Shown one piece after another: positions 46,133 through 59,132 of a DNA stretch of 64,000 bases. The translations under genes and the position numbers were made by a program. Numbering within the stretch: position 1 is the stretch's first letter; the number at the start of each line of letters is the position of its first letter. The notes below the pieces were generated by a model. It was not told where the DNA came from, searched no databases, and saw only the letters and a program-made list of their open reading frames with translations. The DNA comes from Enterococcus larvae (GTDB lineage Bacteria; Bacillota; Bacilli; Lactobacillales; Enterococcaceae): the NCBI RefSeq assembly GCF_017830045.1, contig NZ_JAEDXU010000002.1, positions 62,001 to 126,000 of the forward strand. Direction: 5' to 3'.

Positions 46133-47388
46133 AAACAATCATTACTTTTATTATTATCTTTGGGATTATTGTCCTTGTACATGAATTCGGCCATTTTTTC
46201 TTTGCAAAACGTGCAGGTATCTTAGTACGTGAATTTGCAATCGGTATGGGACCGAAAATCTTTTCTCATCAGGGGAAAGATGGTACAGCTTACACACTTC
46301 GAATCCTGCCTGTCGGTGGTTATGTTCGAATGGCTGGAGCAGAAGAAGATGAGGTAGAGTTGAAGCCGGGGATGATGCTGTCCTTGGTTGTTAATGAAGA
46401 AAATAAAGTAGTAAAGATCAACACAAGCAAGAAAATTCAACTTCCAAACAGTATTCCGATTGAACTGTTGGATCATGATCTGGAAAAAGAACTTTTCATA
46501 AAAGGGTACGAAAATGGCGATGAATCACAAGAAGTGACCTATGCTGTTGATCACGATGCAAATATCATTGAAGCAAATGGTGTAGAAGTACGTATTGCTC
46601 CTCTTGATGTTCAATTTCAATCAGCGAAGCTTGGTCAAAGAATGCTGACCAATTTTGCCGGACCAATGAATAACTTTATTTTGGCGTTTGTCCTGTTTAC
46701 TATATGGGTCTTTATGACTGGTGGTGTTAGTGTAACAGATACTAATAAGATTGGTGAGGTTCAAGATGGAGGTGCAGCCGCCGCAGCTGGGTTGAAGGAA
46801 AATGATGAAATCCTCTCTATTGATGGTGAAAAAATCACTGACTGGCAAAGTCTGATTACGATCATCCAGAAGAATCCTGAAAAATCTCTTGATTTTGAAG
46901 TGAAGCGAGGAAATGAAACACAGAATGTTACAGTGACACCGGAAGCAGATGATTCTGATACTGGAAAAATTGGGGTTGCAGTCCCCAAGAAGACCGGATT
47001 TACAGACAAGCTTTTAGGAGGCTTTACTGAAACAATCAATAACTCAACATTGATTTTCAAAACACTGGGCTCCCTGTTCACGAATTTTAATCTGGACAAA
47101 TTAGGTGGACCGGTAATGATGTATCAAATGTCCTCCGAAGCTTCAAAATCCGGTATCGATACAATCATCTTGCTGATGGCAATGCTGTCTGTGAACTTAG
47201 GCATTGTAAATCTACTGCCGATTCCGGCAATGGATGGCGGCAAGCTCGTTCTAAATATTTTTGAAGGTGTTCGTGGAAAGCCTCTCAGTCAGGAAAAAGA
47301 GATGATTATCACGCTTGTTGGTGTCGGCTTTATCATGGTTCTGATGATCCTTGTAACATGGAACGATATTCAGCGTTTCTTTTTCTAA
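46129..47388 (+). CDS. rseP: Site-2 intramembrane zinc metalloprotease RseP/Eep
   Basis: A 419-residue S2P protease. TM1 carries the HEFGH zinc motif (His18, Glu19, His22); a PDZ domain lies at about 195-285; the third zinc ligand is in NLLPIPAMDGGKL (about 365-377). Enterococcal Eep processes sex pheromone signal peptides and anti-sigma factors. An insertion of about 90 residues sits between TM1 and the PDZ domain (about 75-165). The ATG at 46129 overlaps the dxr stop with AAGGAAGAAGGA upstream; an in-frame start at 46105 is less likely. Confidence 0.94.
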   Translation: MKTIITFIIIFGIIVLVHEFGHFFFAKRAGILVREFAIGMGPKIFSHQGKDGTAYTLRILPVGGYVRMAGAEEDEVELKPGMMLSLVVNEENKVVKINTSKKIQLPNSIPIELLDHDLEKELFIKGYENGDESQEVTYAVDHDANIIEANGVEVRIAPLDVQFQSAKLGQRMLTNFAGPMNNFILAFVLFTIWVFMTGGVSVTDTNKIGEVQDGGAAAAAGLKENDEILSIDGEKITDWQSLITIIQKNPEKSLDFEVKRGNETQNVTVTPEADDSDTGKIGVAVPKKTGFTDKLLGGFTETINNSTLIFKTLGSLFTNFNLDKLGGPVMMYQMSSEASKSGIDTIILLMAMLSVNLGIVNLLPIPAMDGGKLVLNIFEGVRGKPLSQEKEMIITLVGVGFIMVLMILVTWNDIQRFFF

Positions 47389-47456
47389 AACACCTATAAT
47401 TGATTTGTTGGGGAAAACATGTTCACCGTTTAAATGAATAACCAAACCTAAATTAG

Positions 47457-49292
<1,836 letters not shown>

Positions 49293-49304
49293 CTATAGAA
49301 ATGG

Positions 49305-49343
49305 CAGGCCTAGTCACTGTAAAGTGATGGGGTCTGTTTTTTT
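49305..49343 (+). terminator. Terminator after proS
   Basis: CAGGCCTAGTCACT (49305-49318) pairs with AGTGATGGGGTCTG (49323-49336) with mismatches and G-T pairs, followed by seven T residues. Confidence 0.7.
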
Positions 49344-49433
49344 GAGTAAATCTTGTCTGTTTTTCGTAAATGTCCTATCAGGTCAAATCTTTTTCAGTAT
49401 AATGGAACTAGTAGATGAAACGAGGAGAAGAGA

Positions 49434-50111
49434 ATGAAAAAAATTTTATTGATTGAAGATGATGAGCATTTACGTCGAGGGATATCCTTTACTTTGGAGC
49501 AGGAAGGATATTCGATCGTCAGCCATGATCAGGTGGGAGGAGCTTTAGATATTCTCAAACAGGTACAGCCTCATTTGGTTATTTTAGATGTCAATCTGCC
49601 TGATGGTAATGGATTAGATCTGTGTACTCAGATTCGCAAAATTAGTCAAGTTCCGCTTTTCTTTTTAACTGCTCTTGATATGGAAACGGATGTTGTGGCT
49701 GGGCTGTCAGTGGGCGGCGATGATTATATCACTAAGCCATTTTCTTTGGCGATTCTCAAGGCTAAAGTAGCGGCAGTTTTTCGTCGGGAGGAATCCTATA
49801 CGCAAAAAATTATTTCCCCGCCATTTACATTGAACATAGAACGAAACTGTTTGTTGAAGAATGACGCGGAGATATTATTAAGTGCGACAGAATACCGTAT
49901 CGTCAGCTATTTTATCAAAAATAGAGGAATCGTACTGGAAAAAGAGAAGATATTAAGTGTCCTGTGGGATGAGCAAGGAAAGTATATTGATGAAAATACA
50001 CTTTCTGTGAATATCCGAAGAATTCGGTTGAAAATCGAAGATGATCCACAAACACCTCGATATATCAAAACCGTCAGAGGCGTAGGATACATCTGGGAGA
50101 AGGAGGAATGA
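49434..50111 (+). CDS. OmpR-family response regulator
   Basis: A 225-residue regulator with a receiver domain (1-120; acidic pair Asp9-Asp10, phosphoacceptor Asp52 in LVILDVNLPDG, Lys in ITKPF at about 101) and a winged-helix effector domain (about 130-225, ending in TVRGVGYIWE). The ribosome site is GAGGAGA. TATAAT at 49398-49403 is a likely -10. Overlaps the kinase gene by ATGA. It probably controls the adjacent ABC genes. Confidence 0.93.
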   Translation: MKKILLIEDDEHLRRGISFTLEQEGYSIVSHDQVGGALDILKQVQPHLVILDVNLPDGNGLDLCTQIRKISQVPLFFLTALDMETDVVAGLSVGGDDYITKPFSLAILKAKVAAVFRREESYTQKIISPPFTLNIERNCLLKNDAEILLSATEYRIVSYFIKNRGIVLEKEKILSVLWDEQGKYIDENTLSVNIRRIRLKIEDDPQTPRYIKTVRGVGYIWEKEE

Positions 50112-51019
50112 ACATGTGGGTCAGTGCTGTGCTGTTGGGCGTAGTAGGCGTGCTGTTTTACCTTCTTTTAAACAGTAAGAGAGAGCATGAAAAGGAATTG
50201 GAGCAGGCCGCCTATGTATTGGATTCTGTCATTCAAGGAGAGTTTCCAATAGATGATTTGCGCTATAGAGAAGGGCTGGAGGCGAAGCTAGTCTTCAAGG
50301 CGTTGAGGGTCGCTGAAATCAATCGTTTCTATGCGGGAACAGCCAGAGAAGAACAAGAGAAAACACAGGAACTTGTTGCAGATATCTCACATCAAATGAG
50401 GACGCCGTTGTCGAGTATCATGATGTATACAGAGTTGATGGCAGATGAACGATTGTCGAAAAAGGAAGAAAATGAATTCTTAAATCGAATAGCTCTCAGC
50501 TCTGAAAAGCTGTTTTGGTTGATTTCAGAGTTCATCACCATTTCCAGATTTGAAGCTAAATCAATGCAGCTTCAAACCGAGTTGGGAAATTTAAGTGATA
50601 CGATTCAGCAGGCTATCGATATGCAAAAGGAGCATGGAAGGAGCAAGCGACTTTCTTTTCACTTTCAGCCAACGGGAGAATTTACTTTGGCTCATGATCT
50701 TCGCTGGACAAAAGAAGCAATCAGCAACATTTTAGATAATGCAGTGAAATATTCACGTGAGGATTCTGAAATCGTTATAGACGTTGAGCGCCTAGTTTTT
50801 TATACGAGAATCCAAATAACAAATATTGGGCAAGAAATCTCTTCTGAAGAACAGCTTTTGGCTTTTCAAAAATACTTTCGAGGGATGAATGCTAAAGAAG
50901 AAGAGGGAGCTGGTATCGGCTTATATTTAGTTAAACTGATTGTTGAAGAACAGGGCGGCTATTCAATCATAGAATCGAAAAACGGCAAAACGATCATTTC
51001 TTTATTCTTACTAAACTGA
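50108..51019 (+). CDS. Sensor histidine kinase with single N-terminal membrane segment
   Basis: A 303-residue kinase. One TM (about 4-22) is followed directly by a cytoplasmic linker, the H-box with His95 in VADISHQMRTPLSS, and a HATPase domain with N-box ISNILDNAVKY and G-box GAGIGLYLVKLIVEEQGG. There is no extracellular sensor domain, so it probably senses through a partner, most simply the ABC transporter encoded next. That wiring is known for peptide-antibiotic detoxification modules; here it is inferred. Confidence 0.92.
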   Translation: MNMWVSAVLLGVVGVLFYLLLNSKREHEKELEQAAYVLDSVIQGEFPIDDLRYREGLEAKLVFKALRVAEINRFYAGTAREEQEKTQELVADISHQMRTPLSSIMMYTELMADERLSKKEENEFLNRIALSSEKLFWLISEFITISRFEAKSMQLQTELGNLSDTIQQAIDMQKEHGRSKRLSFHFQPTGEFTLAHDLRWTKEAISNILDNAVKYSREDSEIVIDVERLVFYTRIQITNIGQEISSEEQLLAFQKYFRGMNAKEEEGAGIGLYLVKLIVEEQGGYSIIESKNGKTIISLFLLN

Positions 51020-51099
51020 AAGAAAGAGATTGTTCATTGTCATCAGAGAGTAAGCTTCTTTGCTTATACTTGGTCTTGTAAGCAAGAGGAGGAAAAAAG

Positions 51100-51792
51100 A
51101 TGGAAATCGTAGAAGTAAAACAATTGGTAAAAACATATGGTAGTGGTGTTAATCAGGTACATGCAGTTAATCATGTAGACTTAGTGATAAAAAGTAGAGA
51201 GTTTGTAACGATTGTTGGGACATCCGGCTCTGGTAAGAGTACACTATTGAACTTGTTAGGCGGCTTGGATCGTCCGACTAGCGGCACAATCAGAATTGCC
51301 GGAAAGAATCTGGAAACAATGAATGAGGAAGAGCTGACGATCTTTCGAAGAAGAAATGTAGGCTTTGTTTTTCAAAATTATAATCTGGTACCTGTACTCA
51401 GCATCTATGAAAACATCGTTCTTCCAGTACAACTTGATGGAAATAAAATCGATGAAGCGTTTGTTTCCGATATCATCCAAACATTAGGACTAGCTGGTAA
51501 GGAAGAATCATTACCGTCTATGTTATCAGGAGGACAGCAGCAAAGAGTAGCGATTGCTCGAGCAATGGCTTCCAAGCCGGCAATTATTTTGGCTGACGAA
51601 CCGACAGGAAATCTGGATAGTCGGACAAGTCAGGATGTCTTAGGGTTATTGAAGGCAACTGCTAAGAAATTTAATCAGACCTTGATCATGATTACTCACA
51701 ATGATCAAATTGCACAACTGGCAGATCGAGTTATTCGTATTGAAGACGGACTTCTTTCAGAGCTTGATGTGACTGGTGGTGACTGGGCATGA
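51100..51792 (+). CDS. ABC transporter ATP-binding protein (antimicrobial peptide/MacB type)
   Basis: A 230-residue ATPase with Walker [11 protein letters not shown]-loop [10 protein letters not shown], signature LSGGQQQRV, Walker [13 protein letters not shown] and H-loop ITHN. Preceded by AGGAGG, 80 bp after the kinase gene, and coupled to its permease by ATGA overlap. Confidence 0.93.
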   Translation: MEIVEVKQLVKTYGSGVNQVHAVNHVDLVIKSREFVTIVGTSGSGKSTLLNLLGGLDRPTSGTIRIAGKNLETMNEEELTIFRRRNVGFVFQNYNLVPVLSIYENIVLPVQLDGNKIDEAFVSDIIQTLGLAGKEESLPSMLSGGQQQRVAIARAMASKPAIILADEPTGNLDSRTSQDVLGLLKATAKKFNQTLIMITHNDQIAQLADRVIRIEDGLLSELDVTGGDWA

Positions 51793-54230
51793 AGGAACAG
51801 CGAAAAGCAATTCGTAATTTATGGATGAAAAGCTTTATCAGTAATAAACGAAGAAATTTCTTTGTTGTACTGGCGATTTTGCTGACAACCTTGCTGATTA
51901 CTTCTGTGATTAGCTTAGGATCAAGCTTGATTACTGCCAATGAACGACAAACAATTCAATACGCTGGTACAATTGCCGATGCAAACATCAACGATTTAAC
52001 AGAGCAGCAATATGCAATGATCAAAGCGAACGATCAGCTGTCAGCCTATGGGCAGCAACGAACAGTTGGACGTATTGATGAAACTAGTCTGGTAAAGAAG
52101 AAGCAAACACTGCTTCTTCACTGGTATGATGAGTCAGAGTGGAATGGACTTAGAAAAGAGGCAATCACTGATTTCACAGGAGCCTTTCCTAAAAAAGAAG
52201 ATGAAATCCTAGTACCATTATCAGCACTCAATGCTTTAGGAATCAAAAAGCCCAAAATTGGTATGACGATTCCTTTGATTATTGAAGTTGATGATGAAGA
52301 ACAGAAACAGGATTTTATTCTCTCAGGTTACTTTAAAGAGTTTGTCACACAAAAAGTACCAGACTTCAGCTATGTTTTAGTGTCAGAAGCATTTTCAACC
52401 AAATACCCTGATCCTGAAAAACGAAATACGGTATCTGTTAAGTACAAACAGGGCGATGATCTCCTTGAACAAAACAAACACTTAGCAGAACAGTTGAAAC
52501 TGTCAGAGTATCAAGAAATCAAAACAACGTTTATGGAAACGACACAAAATCAAACAACAGTATATTTAGGCGTTGGTTTGTTTGCACTGATTATTTTAGT
52601 ATCAGGAGGATTATTGATTTACAATGTTCTGTATATTTCAATCGCAAATGATATTCGATTTTTTGGCTTGCTGAAAGCGATCGGCACAACTGGTAAGCAG
52701 CTTCGACGTATTGTGATCAATCAGGCATTATTGCTGTCAGTGATAGGAATAAGCGCAGGTTTACTGCTTGGCTGGCTTTTGTCCTTCTGGTTGGTTCCAT
52801 TTGCACTGAAGTCAACTAATTTTGCGGATTCAGTGGTTGTTTCTACAGCACCGTGGATCTATATCAGCGCCGCAGTTTTTGCATTGATCACGACTCTCAT
52901 TAGCTCTGTCAAGCCAGCAGGTGTTGCTGCTAAAGTGCCTCCTGTTTTAGCTATTCAGTTTGTGGAGACACCAATCAAACTTAAAAAGGTTCGCTCAAAA
53001 TCCGGAGGAAAGCTTTATCAAATGGCATGGAGAAACATTTTTCGTGATAAGAAGCGTGCAGTGACAGTTATTCTTTCAATGTTTTTGGGAATCACTTTGT
53101 TCATTGGTGTGAATTCAGCGATAGATAGTATGGATTTCGAACGGATCGTTCTTAATGATTTTACTTATGATGTGGATATTTCAGCGACGATGGACTTTGA
53201 AGCTGTGACAGGAGATGGGAATGAAATCCTTGCTGCACTTGAAAATATGGAGGGGATTTCAGATCTCCATGCGTATTTGGATGAAACGATTTTAGTAGAT
53301 TATGATGCGGAAAAATTCTCAGGATATATTGATTCCTATAATAAGTATTTTAAATATGGACGGCACGACCCTAAAGAATTGAATCAAAAGAATTTTAAGG
53401 GAAAGCTAGTTGGGATCGACACGAAGGAAGTTGTTAAGCTAATGACAGACTCCGGTACTGATTTCGATGAGTCCGGATTTAGTAAAGGGGCATTTGGATT
53501 GGTTCAATCAAGTAATCCAGAAGATTTTTCTGAAATCCCGACATTAGATTTCACTGTCTTATCCACTGGAGAGAAGCAATCAGTACCTGTTGAAGGTGTA
53601 ATAGCAAATGATTATCTTGGTATACAAGCGAAAGGAGCGCCGGTTATTTATGTGGCTAAAGAGGCAATAAACCAATTCACGCCTTATGCAGACATGTTTT
53701 CTGTTGCATTCAATATCGAGGATGAAAAGGAAGCAGCAATCATCAGTCAGCTGAAAGCAATGATTGATGAACAGCCGTATTTCAGAATCATGAGTAAAAG
53801 CGAGATGTTGGAAAAAGCGAGAGAAGAAATCATGACCTTCCGTTTGCTGGGGAATACACTGGCTGTTGTTCTGGCGTTGATTGGTCTATTGAATTTTGTA
53901 AATATCATCACAACTAGCCTAATTGCAAGAAAACAGGAACTGGCGATTTTAGAAAGTATTGGAATGACGAGAAAGCAAACGAATCAAGTGCTGGCGTTCG
54001 AAGGCTTTTACTATGCAGCAATCACTGGAGGACTAGTGCTGACGATTGGTTCGTTGGTAACCATCGGCTTGTTCCAAATCGTAAAAAATACTGCACCGAT
54101 GGCAGTCTTCTCATTCCCGTTTCTAACTATGGGTCTGTCTTTATTATTAGTCAGCGGACTATGTATTGCTACGCCATTGGTTGTAATGAAACTCTCTGGT
54201 CATCAGGCGTTGGCAGACAGAATAAAATAA
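51789..54230 (+). CDS. Large two-lobed FtsX-like ABC permease
   Basis: An 813-residue permease. TM1 is at about 25-48, an extracellular domain at about 50-255, three TM in a first FtsX domain (about 260-380), then a second TM after a basic linker (about 425-445), a second extracellular domain (about 450-690) and a final FtsX domain (about 695-805). This duplicated layout differs from Bce-type permeases (about 650 residues, one big loop) and resembles lantibiotic or peptide resistance exporters of the Cpr kind. The substrate is unknown. Confidence 0.88.
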   Translation: MKEQRKAIRNLWMKSFISNKRRNFFVVLAILLTTLLITSVISLGSSLITANERQTIQYAGTIADANINDLTEQQYAMIKANDQLSAYGQQRTVGRIDETSLVKKKQTLLLHWYDESEWNGLRKEAITDFTGAFPKKEDEILVPLSALNALGIKKPKIGMTIPLIIEVDDEEQKQDFILSGYFKEFVTQKVPDFSYVLVSEAFSTKYPDPEKRNTVSVKYKQGDDLLEQNKHLAEQLKLSEYQEIKTTFMETTQNQTTVYLGVGLFALIILVSGGLLIYNVLYISIANDIRFFGLLKAIGTTGKQLRRIVINQALLLSVIGISAGLLLGWLLSFWLVPFALKSTNFADSVVVSTAPWIYISAAVFALITTLISSVKPAGVAAKVPPVLAIQFVETPIKLKKVRSKSGGKLYQMAWRNIFRDKKRAVTVILSMFLGITLFIGVNSAIDSMDFERIVLNDFTYDVDISATMDFEAVTGDGNEILAALENMEGISDLHAYLDETILVDYDAEKFSGYIDSYNKYFKYGRHDPKELNQKNFKGKLVGIDTKEVVKLMTDSGTDFDESGFSKGAFGLVQSSNPEDFSEIPTLDFTVLSTGEKQSVPVEGVIANDYLGIQAKGAPVIYVAKEAINQFTPYADMFSVAFNIEDEKEAAIISQLKAMIDEQPYFRIMSKSEMLEKAREEIMTFRLLGNTLAVVLALIGLLNFVNIITTSLIARKQELAILESIGMTRKQTNQVLAFEGFYYAAITGGLVLTIGSLVTIGLFQIVKNTAPMAVFSFPFLTMGLSLLLVSGLCIATPLVVMKLSGHQALADRIK

Positions 54231-54448
54231 AGCACAGCAAAATAATTTTAATAAGAGGTCATTAATAGATGGTGAGTCGAATGCTATGGAAGATAGTGCT
54301 TGGCTCATCTGTTTTGTTGCTAGATAAAAAAGGTGTAGCTGGAAATTATCAATACAATCAGCATTCCATTGAAAAAAAGAGCCGTTTTTAAGTTGAAATC
54401 AAAGGATTTTCGTGGAATATGTTGTCAGTCTCTCCCGTACAGGCTTGA

Positions 54449-54477
54449 TTGTATTTCTAAAAAATTAATAGTATACT
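54449..54477 (+). promoter_or_regulatory. Promoter in the polC upstream region
   Basis: TTGTAT (54449-54454), 17-bp spacer, TATACT (54472-54477). The 458-bp gap from 54231 also has an imperfect hairpin around 54268-54312 that may end the ABC operon; I see no gene in it. Confidence 0.6.
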
Positions 54478-54626
54478 TAACAATGTTCAGACCTTTATAA
54501 AGCAAGTGATTGGTCATTTTTTTTGACTAAAAGACAGGGGAATATCAGCTGATTTTACTTTTGACGGTTTTTCAATAAAGAAATCGCTGTGGTAAAGTTG
54601 AAAAGCGAAGCAAGTCTTTTATTCAC

Positions 54627-54650
54627 ACCTTTATGGGAAAGGTCTTTTTA
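54627..54650 (+). terminator. Small terminator-like hairpin in the polC leader
   Basis: ACCTTT (54627-54632) pairs with AAAGGT (54638-54643), then CTTTTTATT. It lies between the promoter and polC and could attenuate it. Confidence 0.45.
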
Positions 54651-54688
54651 TTCGCAGGTATATGCAGTAATAAGAGGAGGTTCGATTT

Positions 54689-57600
54689 TTGGAGCAAGAA
54701 CAAGACTTATTTAAAAAATTATTGGATCAGATCCAATTAGAAGATTCTGAAAGAGAACATCCCGTTCTAAAAGAAGGGAAAATCAAAAAAGTACTCGTTC
54801 ATCAAAAGAGTCGCTTGTGGGAGTTCCATTTAGAAATGCCGGAAATCCTACCGATGATGCTGTATCAGTCCTTGATTCAGCATATTGAGCTTGGCTTTCA
54901 GCAGATTGCAGCGACTTCGGTAACGATTCATACAGCAAATGGCGGTACATATACAGAACAGCAGCTTGTTGATTATTGGCAGTTAGCACTTTTGAATAGT
55001 CAGTGTGAATCACCTCTGGTTCAGCGTGTGGTCAAAGAGCAGACACCTTTGATTCAAGACCAGAAGGTTATTTTGCCAGTCGATAATGAAGCGGTTATTT
55101 CCTATTTGAAACAGCAGTATCTGCCAATCATTGAAAATTTGTATACCCAGTACGGGTTCAAAAAATTTCATATTGAGCCAAAGATGGACCAGCAGCAGGC
55201 GGAACGTGTTCTGAAGCTGTTCGAGGAAAGAAAGCAGGAGCAGGCAGAAGCATTTCAACAGCAGGCTGCAGAGTCTCTTGTCAAACATGAACAACGAAAA
55301 AAAGAAAAGCAGTCCTCTGTGGGGACTCTTGATGGGCCGGTGAAGTTGGGAAGAAATATCCCAAGTGACGAGCCAGTTCTGCCAATGGCTAACATACTGG
55401 AAGAAGAACGTAGAGTCACGATCGAAGGATTTATCTTTGATAAGGAAATACGTGAGCTGCGCTCTAAACGTAAAATATTGATTTTGAAAATAACGGACTA
55501 TACTTCTTCCTTCATCGTGAAAAAATTCTCGAATGGGGAAAAGGACGAGCAAGTCTTTGAAGCAATCAAACCTAAAAGCTGGATTCGTGTACGGGGAAGC
55601 GTTCAAGAAGATACATTTATGCGGGATCTGGTCATGAATGCTCAGGACTTGATGGAAGTCGCACATGAAACGAGAAAAGATTATCTTCCTGAAAGTGAAA
55701 AGAGAGTGGAGCTTCACTTACACAGTAATATGAGCACGATGGACGCTACTAATAATATCAGCGATTTGGTTGCACAGGCCGGTAAATGGGGACATAAAGC
55801 AATTGCAATCACAGATCATGGTGGTGCCCAGAGTTTTCCTGATGCGCATAGTGCCGGGAAAAAGGCCGGAGTGAAGATTCTCTATGGTATTGAGGCCAAT
55901 GTCGTCGATGATGGTGTGCCGATTGCTTACAATGAAGCACATATTGAATTAAGTGAAGCAACTTATGTGGTATTTGACGTGGAAACGACAGGGCTGTCAG
56001 CCGTCTATGATACGATCATCGAGCTTGCTGCAGTAAAAATGCACAAGGGAAATATTATAGAAACATTTGAGCAATTCATTGATCCGGGACATCCATTGTC
56101 ACAGACCACGATCAACCTGACAGGGATTACCGATGAAATGGTGCGAGGCTCAAAATCTGAAGAAGAAGTCCTAAAGATGTTCAAGGAATTTGCCGAGGGA
56201 ACGATTTTGGTTGCCCATAATGCGTCATTTGACATGGGCTTCTTAAATACGAGCTATGGTAAATATGGAATTCCGGAAGCGGAAAATCCTGTTATTGATA
56301 CATTGGAACTTTCACGTTATTTGCATCCGACTTTTAAGAGCCACCGCCTGAATACTCTTTCCAAGAAGTTCGGTGTAAACCTTGAGCAGCATCACCGAGC
56401 GATTTATGATTCAGAGTCAACAGGACATCTATGCTGGATATTTTTGAAGGATGCAAAGGAAAATCATGAGATGTTCTATCATGATCAGCTGAATATGCAT
56501 ATTGGAGAAGGAGATTCTTACAAACGAGCAAGACCCTTTCATGCGACGATTTTAGCAACGACACAAGCAGGATTGAAAAATCTGTTCAAGCTGATTTCTA
56601 TGTCGAATGTCAATTACTTCTTCAGGATTCCTAGGATTCCACGATCCCAGCTGAATAAGATGCGTGAAGGGCTGATTATTGGAACAGCATGTTCCAACGG
56701 TGAAGTCTTCGAAGCAATGATGCAAAAAGGGGTAGAGGAAGCAAAAAATCGAGCTAAATTCTATGATTACATTGAAGTGATGCCTAAGCAGGTCTATGCA
56801 CCATTATTGGAGCAGGAGCTAGTTAAAAACGAAGCTGATTTAGAGGAAATCATCAAAAATCTTATCAAAATCGGTGATGAACTGGATAAGCCAGTGGTTG
56901 CAACTGGGAATGTTCATTACTTGAATGAAGAGGATAGCGTTTATCGGAAGGTTCTTATTGGGTCGATGGGCGGCGCAAATCCTTTGAATCGTCACAGTCT
57001 ACCTGCAGTTCATTTCAGAACGACAGATGAAATGCTGACGGCCTTTAATTTTCTTGGGGAAGAAACAGCGAGAAAAATCGTGATTGAAAACACAAATGCG
57101 ATTGCAGATATGTGTGAAGAGATCACTCCAGTCAAGGATGATCTATATACACCGAAAATTCCTGGTTCAGAGGATGAAATCCGTAACTTGAGCTATTCGC
57201 GAGCGAAAGAACTTTATGGTGATCCATTACCGGATATTGTTGAAAAACGTTTGAAGAAGGAACTGGACAGTATTATCGGAAATGGTTTCTCGGTAATCTA
57301 TCTGATTTCTCAAAAGCTGGTGCATAAGAGCATGCAGGATGGCTACTTAGTAGGGTCTCGTGGGTCTGTTGGTTCCAGCTTTGTTGCGACGATGACTGGA
57401 ATTACCGAGGTTAATCCATTGGCGCCTCATTATCATTGTCCAAACTGTCAGTATTCAGAATTCTTTGAAGATGGCTCTTATGGTTCGGGATTTGATATGC
57501 CGGAGAAGAGTTGTCCGAAATGCGGCGCTCGTCTCTTCAAGGATGGACATGATATTCCATTTGAAACCTTCCTTGGTTTCCATGGCGATAAAGTACCCGA

Positions 57601-59044
57601 TATTGATTTGAACTTCTCCGGAGACTATCAAGCAGAAGCACATGGCTATACAAAGGTGCTGTTTGGAGAAGAGTATGTATACCGTGCTGGAACGATTGGT
57701 ACCGTGGCGGATAAAACTGCATACGGATTTGTAAAGGGATATGAACGTGATCATAATCTGCATTTTCGTGCGGCAGAGATCGATCGTTTGGCTAAAGGAT
57801 CAACTGGAGTAAAACGAACGACTGGGCAGCATCCCGGGGGGATCATCGTTATCCCCGACTATATGGATGTTTATGATTTTACGCCAATCCAGTATCCTGC
57901 AGATGATCAAAATGCAGAATGGAAAACGACTCACTTTGACTTCCATTCGATCCATGATAATGTATTGAAGCTAGATATACTAGGACATGATGATCCGACT
58001 GTGATTCGTATGCTGCAGGATTTATCTGGAATCGATCCTAAAACGATTCCGACTGATGATCCTGAAGTTATGCGTATATTCGAGGGAACAGAAGTGTTGG
58101 GCGTTGATTCTGACCAAATCTTTTCTAAGACGGGTACATTGGGAATTCCTGAGTTTGGGACTCGGTTTGTTCGAGGGATGCTTGAGCAAACTCACCCATC
58201 GACATTTGCAGAGCTGCTGCAGATTTCCGGTCTATCTCACGGAACCGATGTATGGCTGGGGAATGCGGAAGAGCTGATTCGCAGAGGTGAAGCAAACCTA
58301 GCTGAAGTAATTGGTTGTCGGGATGATATCATGGTTTATCTGATCCATGCTGGATTAGATGATGGTATGGCGTTTAAGATTATGGAAACAGTGCGTAAAG
58401 GGCTGTGGAATAAGATTCCTGATGAATTGAGGGAAGAATATTTGAAAGCCATGCGTGAAAACAATGTACCGGATTGGTACATCGATTCCTGTTCGAAGAT
58501 CAAGTACATGTTCCCGAAAGCCCATGCGGCTGCCTATGTATTGATGGCGCTTCGTGTTGCTTATTTCAAAGTGTACTTCCCAATTCTTTATTATTGTGCA
58601 TATTTCTCCGTTCGTGCAGATGATTTTGATTTAGTTGCGATGTCTCAAGGGAAAGAAGCGACTAAAGCACGAATGAAGGAAATCCAAGATAAGGGACTTG
58701 AAGCTTCTACGAAAGAGAAGAACTTGTTGACAGTATTGGAAATCGCCAATGAGATGTTGGAAAGAGGTTATAAATTCAGCATGATCGATCTGTATAAATC
58801 TGATGCAGAAAACTTTGTAATTGATGGAGACACATTGATTGCGCCTTTCCGTGCTGTACCGAGTTTGGGACAGAACGTGGCAAACGCAATCGTTGAAGCA
58901 AGAGAAGATCGTGAATTTTTGTCGAAAGAAGATCTGGCTACTCGAGGAAAAGTTTCCAAGACATTGATCGAATATATGAATGATAATGGCGTTCTTAAGG
59001 ACTTACCGGACGAAAATCAATTGTCCTTGTTTGATATGCTGTAA
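54689..59044 (+). CDS. polC: DNA polymerase III PolC-type alpha subunit
   Basis: A 1451-residue replicative polymerase of low-GC Gram-positives. Order: N-terminal domain (1-230), OB domain (about 240-335), PHP domain split by the 3'-5' exonuclease (about 340-425 and after 600) with exonuclease motif [11 protein letters not shown] at about 430-440, zinc module CPNC...CPKC (about 915-950), then palm/fingers with [11 protein letters not shown] and [14 protein letters not shown]. Starts at TTG with AGAGGAGG upstream. Length is typical. Monocistronic, ends at a perfect 20-bp hairpin. Confidence 0.97.
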   Translation: MEQEQDLFKKLLDQIQLEDSEREHPVLKEGKIKKVLVHQKSRLWEFHLEMPEILPMMLYQSLIQHIELGFQQIAATSVTIHTANGGTYTEQQLVDYWQLALLNSQCESPLVQRVVKEQTPLIQDQKVILPVDNEAVISYLKQQYLPIIENLYTQYGFKKFHIEPKMDQQQAERVLKLFEERKQEQAEAFQQQAAESLVKHEQRKKEKQSSVGTLDGPVKLGRNIPSDEPVLPMANILEEERRVTIEGFIFDKEIRELRSKRKILILKITDYTSSFIVKKFSNGEKDEQVFEAIKPKSWIRVRGSVQEDTFMRDLVMNAQDLMEVAHETRKDYLPESEKRVELHLHSNMSTMDATNNISDLVAQAGKWGHKAIAITDHGGAQSFPDAHSAGKKAGVKILYGIEANVVDDGVPIAYNEAHIELSEATYVVFDVETTGLSAVYDTIIELAAVKMHKGNIIETFEQFIDPGHPLSQTTINLTGITDEMVRGSKSEEEVLKMFKEFAEGTILVAHNASFDMGFLNTSYGKYGIPEAENPVIDTLELSRYLHPTFKSHRLNTLSKKFGVNLEQHHRAIYDSESTGHLCWIFLKDAKENHEMFYHDQLNMHIGEGDSYKRARPFHATILATTQAGLKNLFKLISMSNVNYFFRIPRIPRSQLNKMREGLIIGTACSNGEVFEAMMQKGVEEAKNRAKFYDYIEVMPKQVYAPLLEQELVKNEADLEEIIKNLIKIGDELDKPVVATGNVHYLNEEDSVYRKVLIGSMGGANPLNRHSLPAVHFRTTDEMLTAFNFLGEETARKIVIENTNAIADMCEEITPVKDDLYTPKIPGSEDEIRNLSYSRAKELYGDPLPDIVEKRLKKELDSIIGNGFSVIYLISQKLVHKSMQDGYLVGSRGSVGSSFVATMTGITEVNPLAPHYHCPNCQYSEFFEDGSYGSGFDMPEKSCPKCGARLFKDGHDIPFETFLGFHGDKVPDIDLNFSGDYQAEAHGYTKVLFGEEYVYRAGTIGTVADKTAYGFVKGYERDHNLHFRAAEIDRLAKGSTGVKRTTGQHPGGIIVIPDYMDVYDFTPIQYPADDQNAEWKTTHFDFHSIHDNVLKLDILGHDDPTVIRMLQDLSGIDPKTIPTDDPEVMRIFEGTEVLGVDSDQIFSKTGTLGIPEFGTRFVRGMLEQTHPSTFAELLQISGLSHGTDVWLGNAEELIRRGEANLAEVIGCRDDIMVYLIHAGLDDGMAFKIMETVRKGLWNKIPDELREEYLKAMRENNVPDWYIDSCSKIKYMFPKAHAAAYVLMALRVAYFKVYFPILYYCAYFSVRADDFDLVAMSQGKEATKARMKEIQDKGLEASTKEKNLLTVLEIANEMLERGYKFSMIDLYKSDAENFVIDGDTLIAPFRAVPSLGQNVANAIVEAREDREFLSKEDLATRGKVSKTLIEYMNDNGVLKDLPDENQLSLFDML

Positions 59045-59074
59045 GAGGAAGTCAATAAAACAATCTATAAGAAT

Positions 59075-59127
59075 AGACAACTCCCCTGTAAACCGTGATA
59101 CATGGTTTACAGGGGAGTTGTCTTTAT
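59075..59127. terminator. Bidirectional terminator between polC and the D-LDH gene
   Basis: The 20-base arm 59075-59094 (AGACAACTCC...) is perfectly inverted at 59104-59123 with a 9-nt loop; T-rich on both exits. Confidence 0.9.
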
Positions 59128-59132
59128 TGCGG

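Noticed and set aside
49434-51019. VanRS-type two-component system
   Set aside because: The pair is OmpR/VanR-like in general form only; the kinase lacks an extracellular sensor and the neighbours are ABC exporter genes.
55010-55717. 235-codon open frame on the minus strand inside polC
   Set aside because: It is antisense to the conserved polC coding frame, has no ribosome site or domain, and its composition is that of a reverse-frame shadow.
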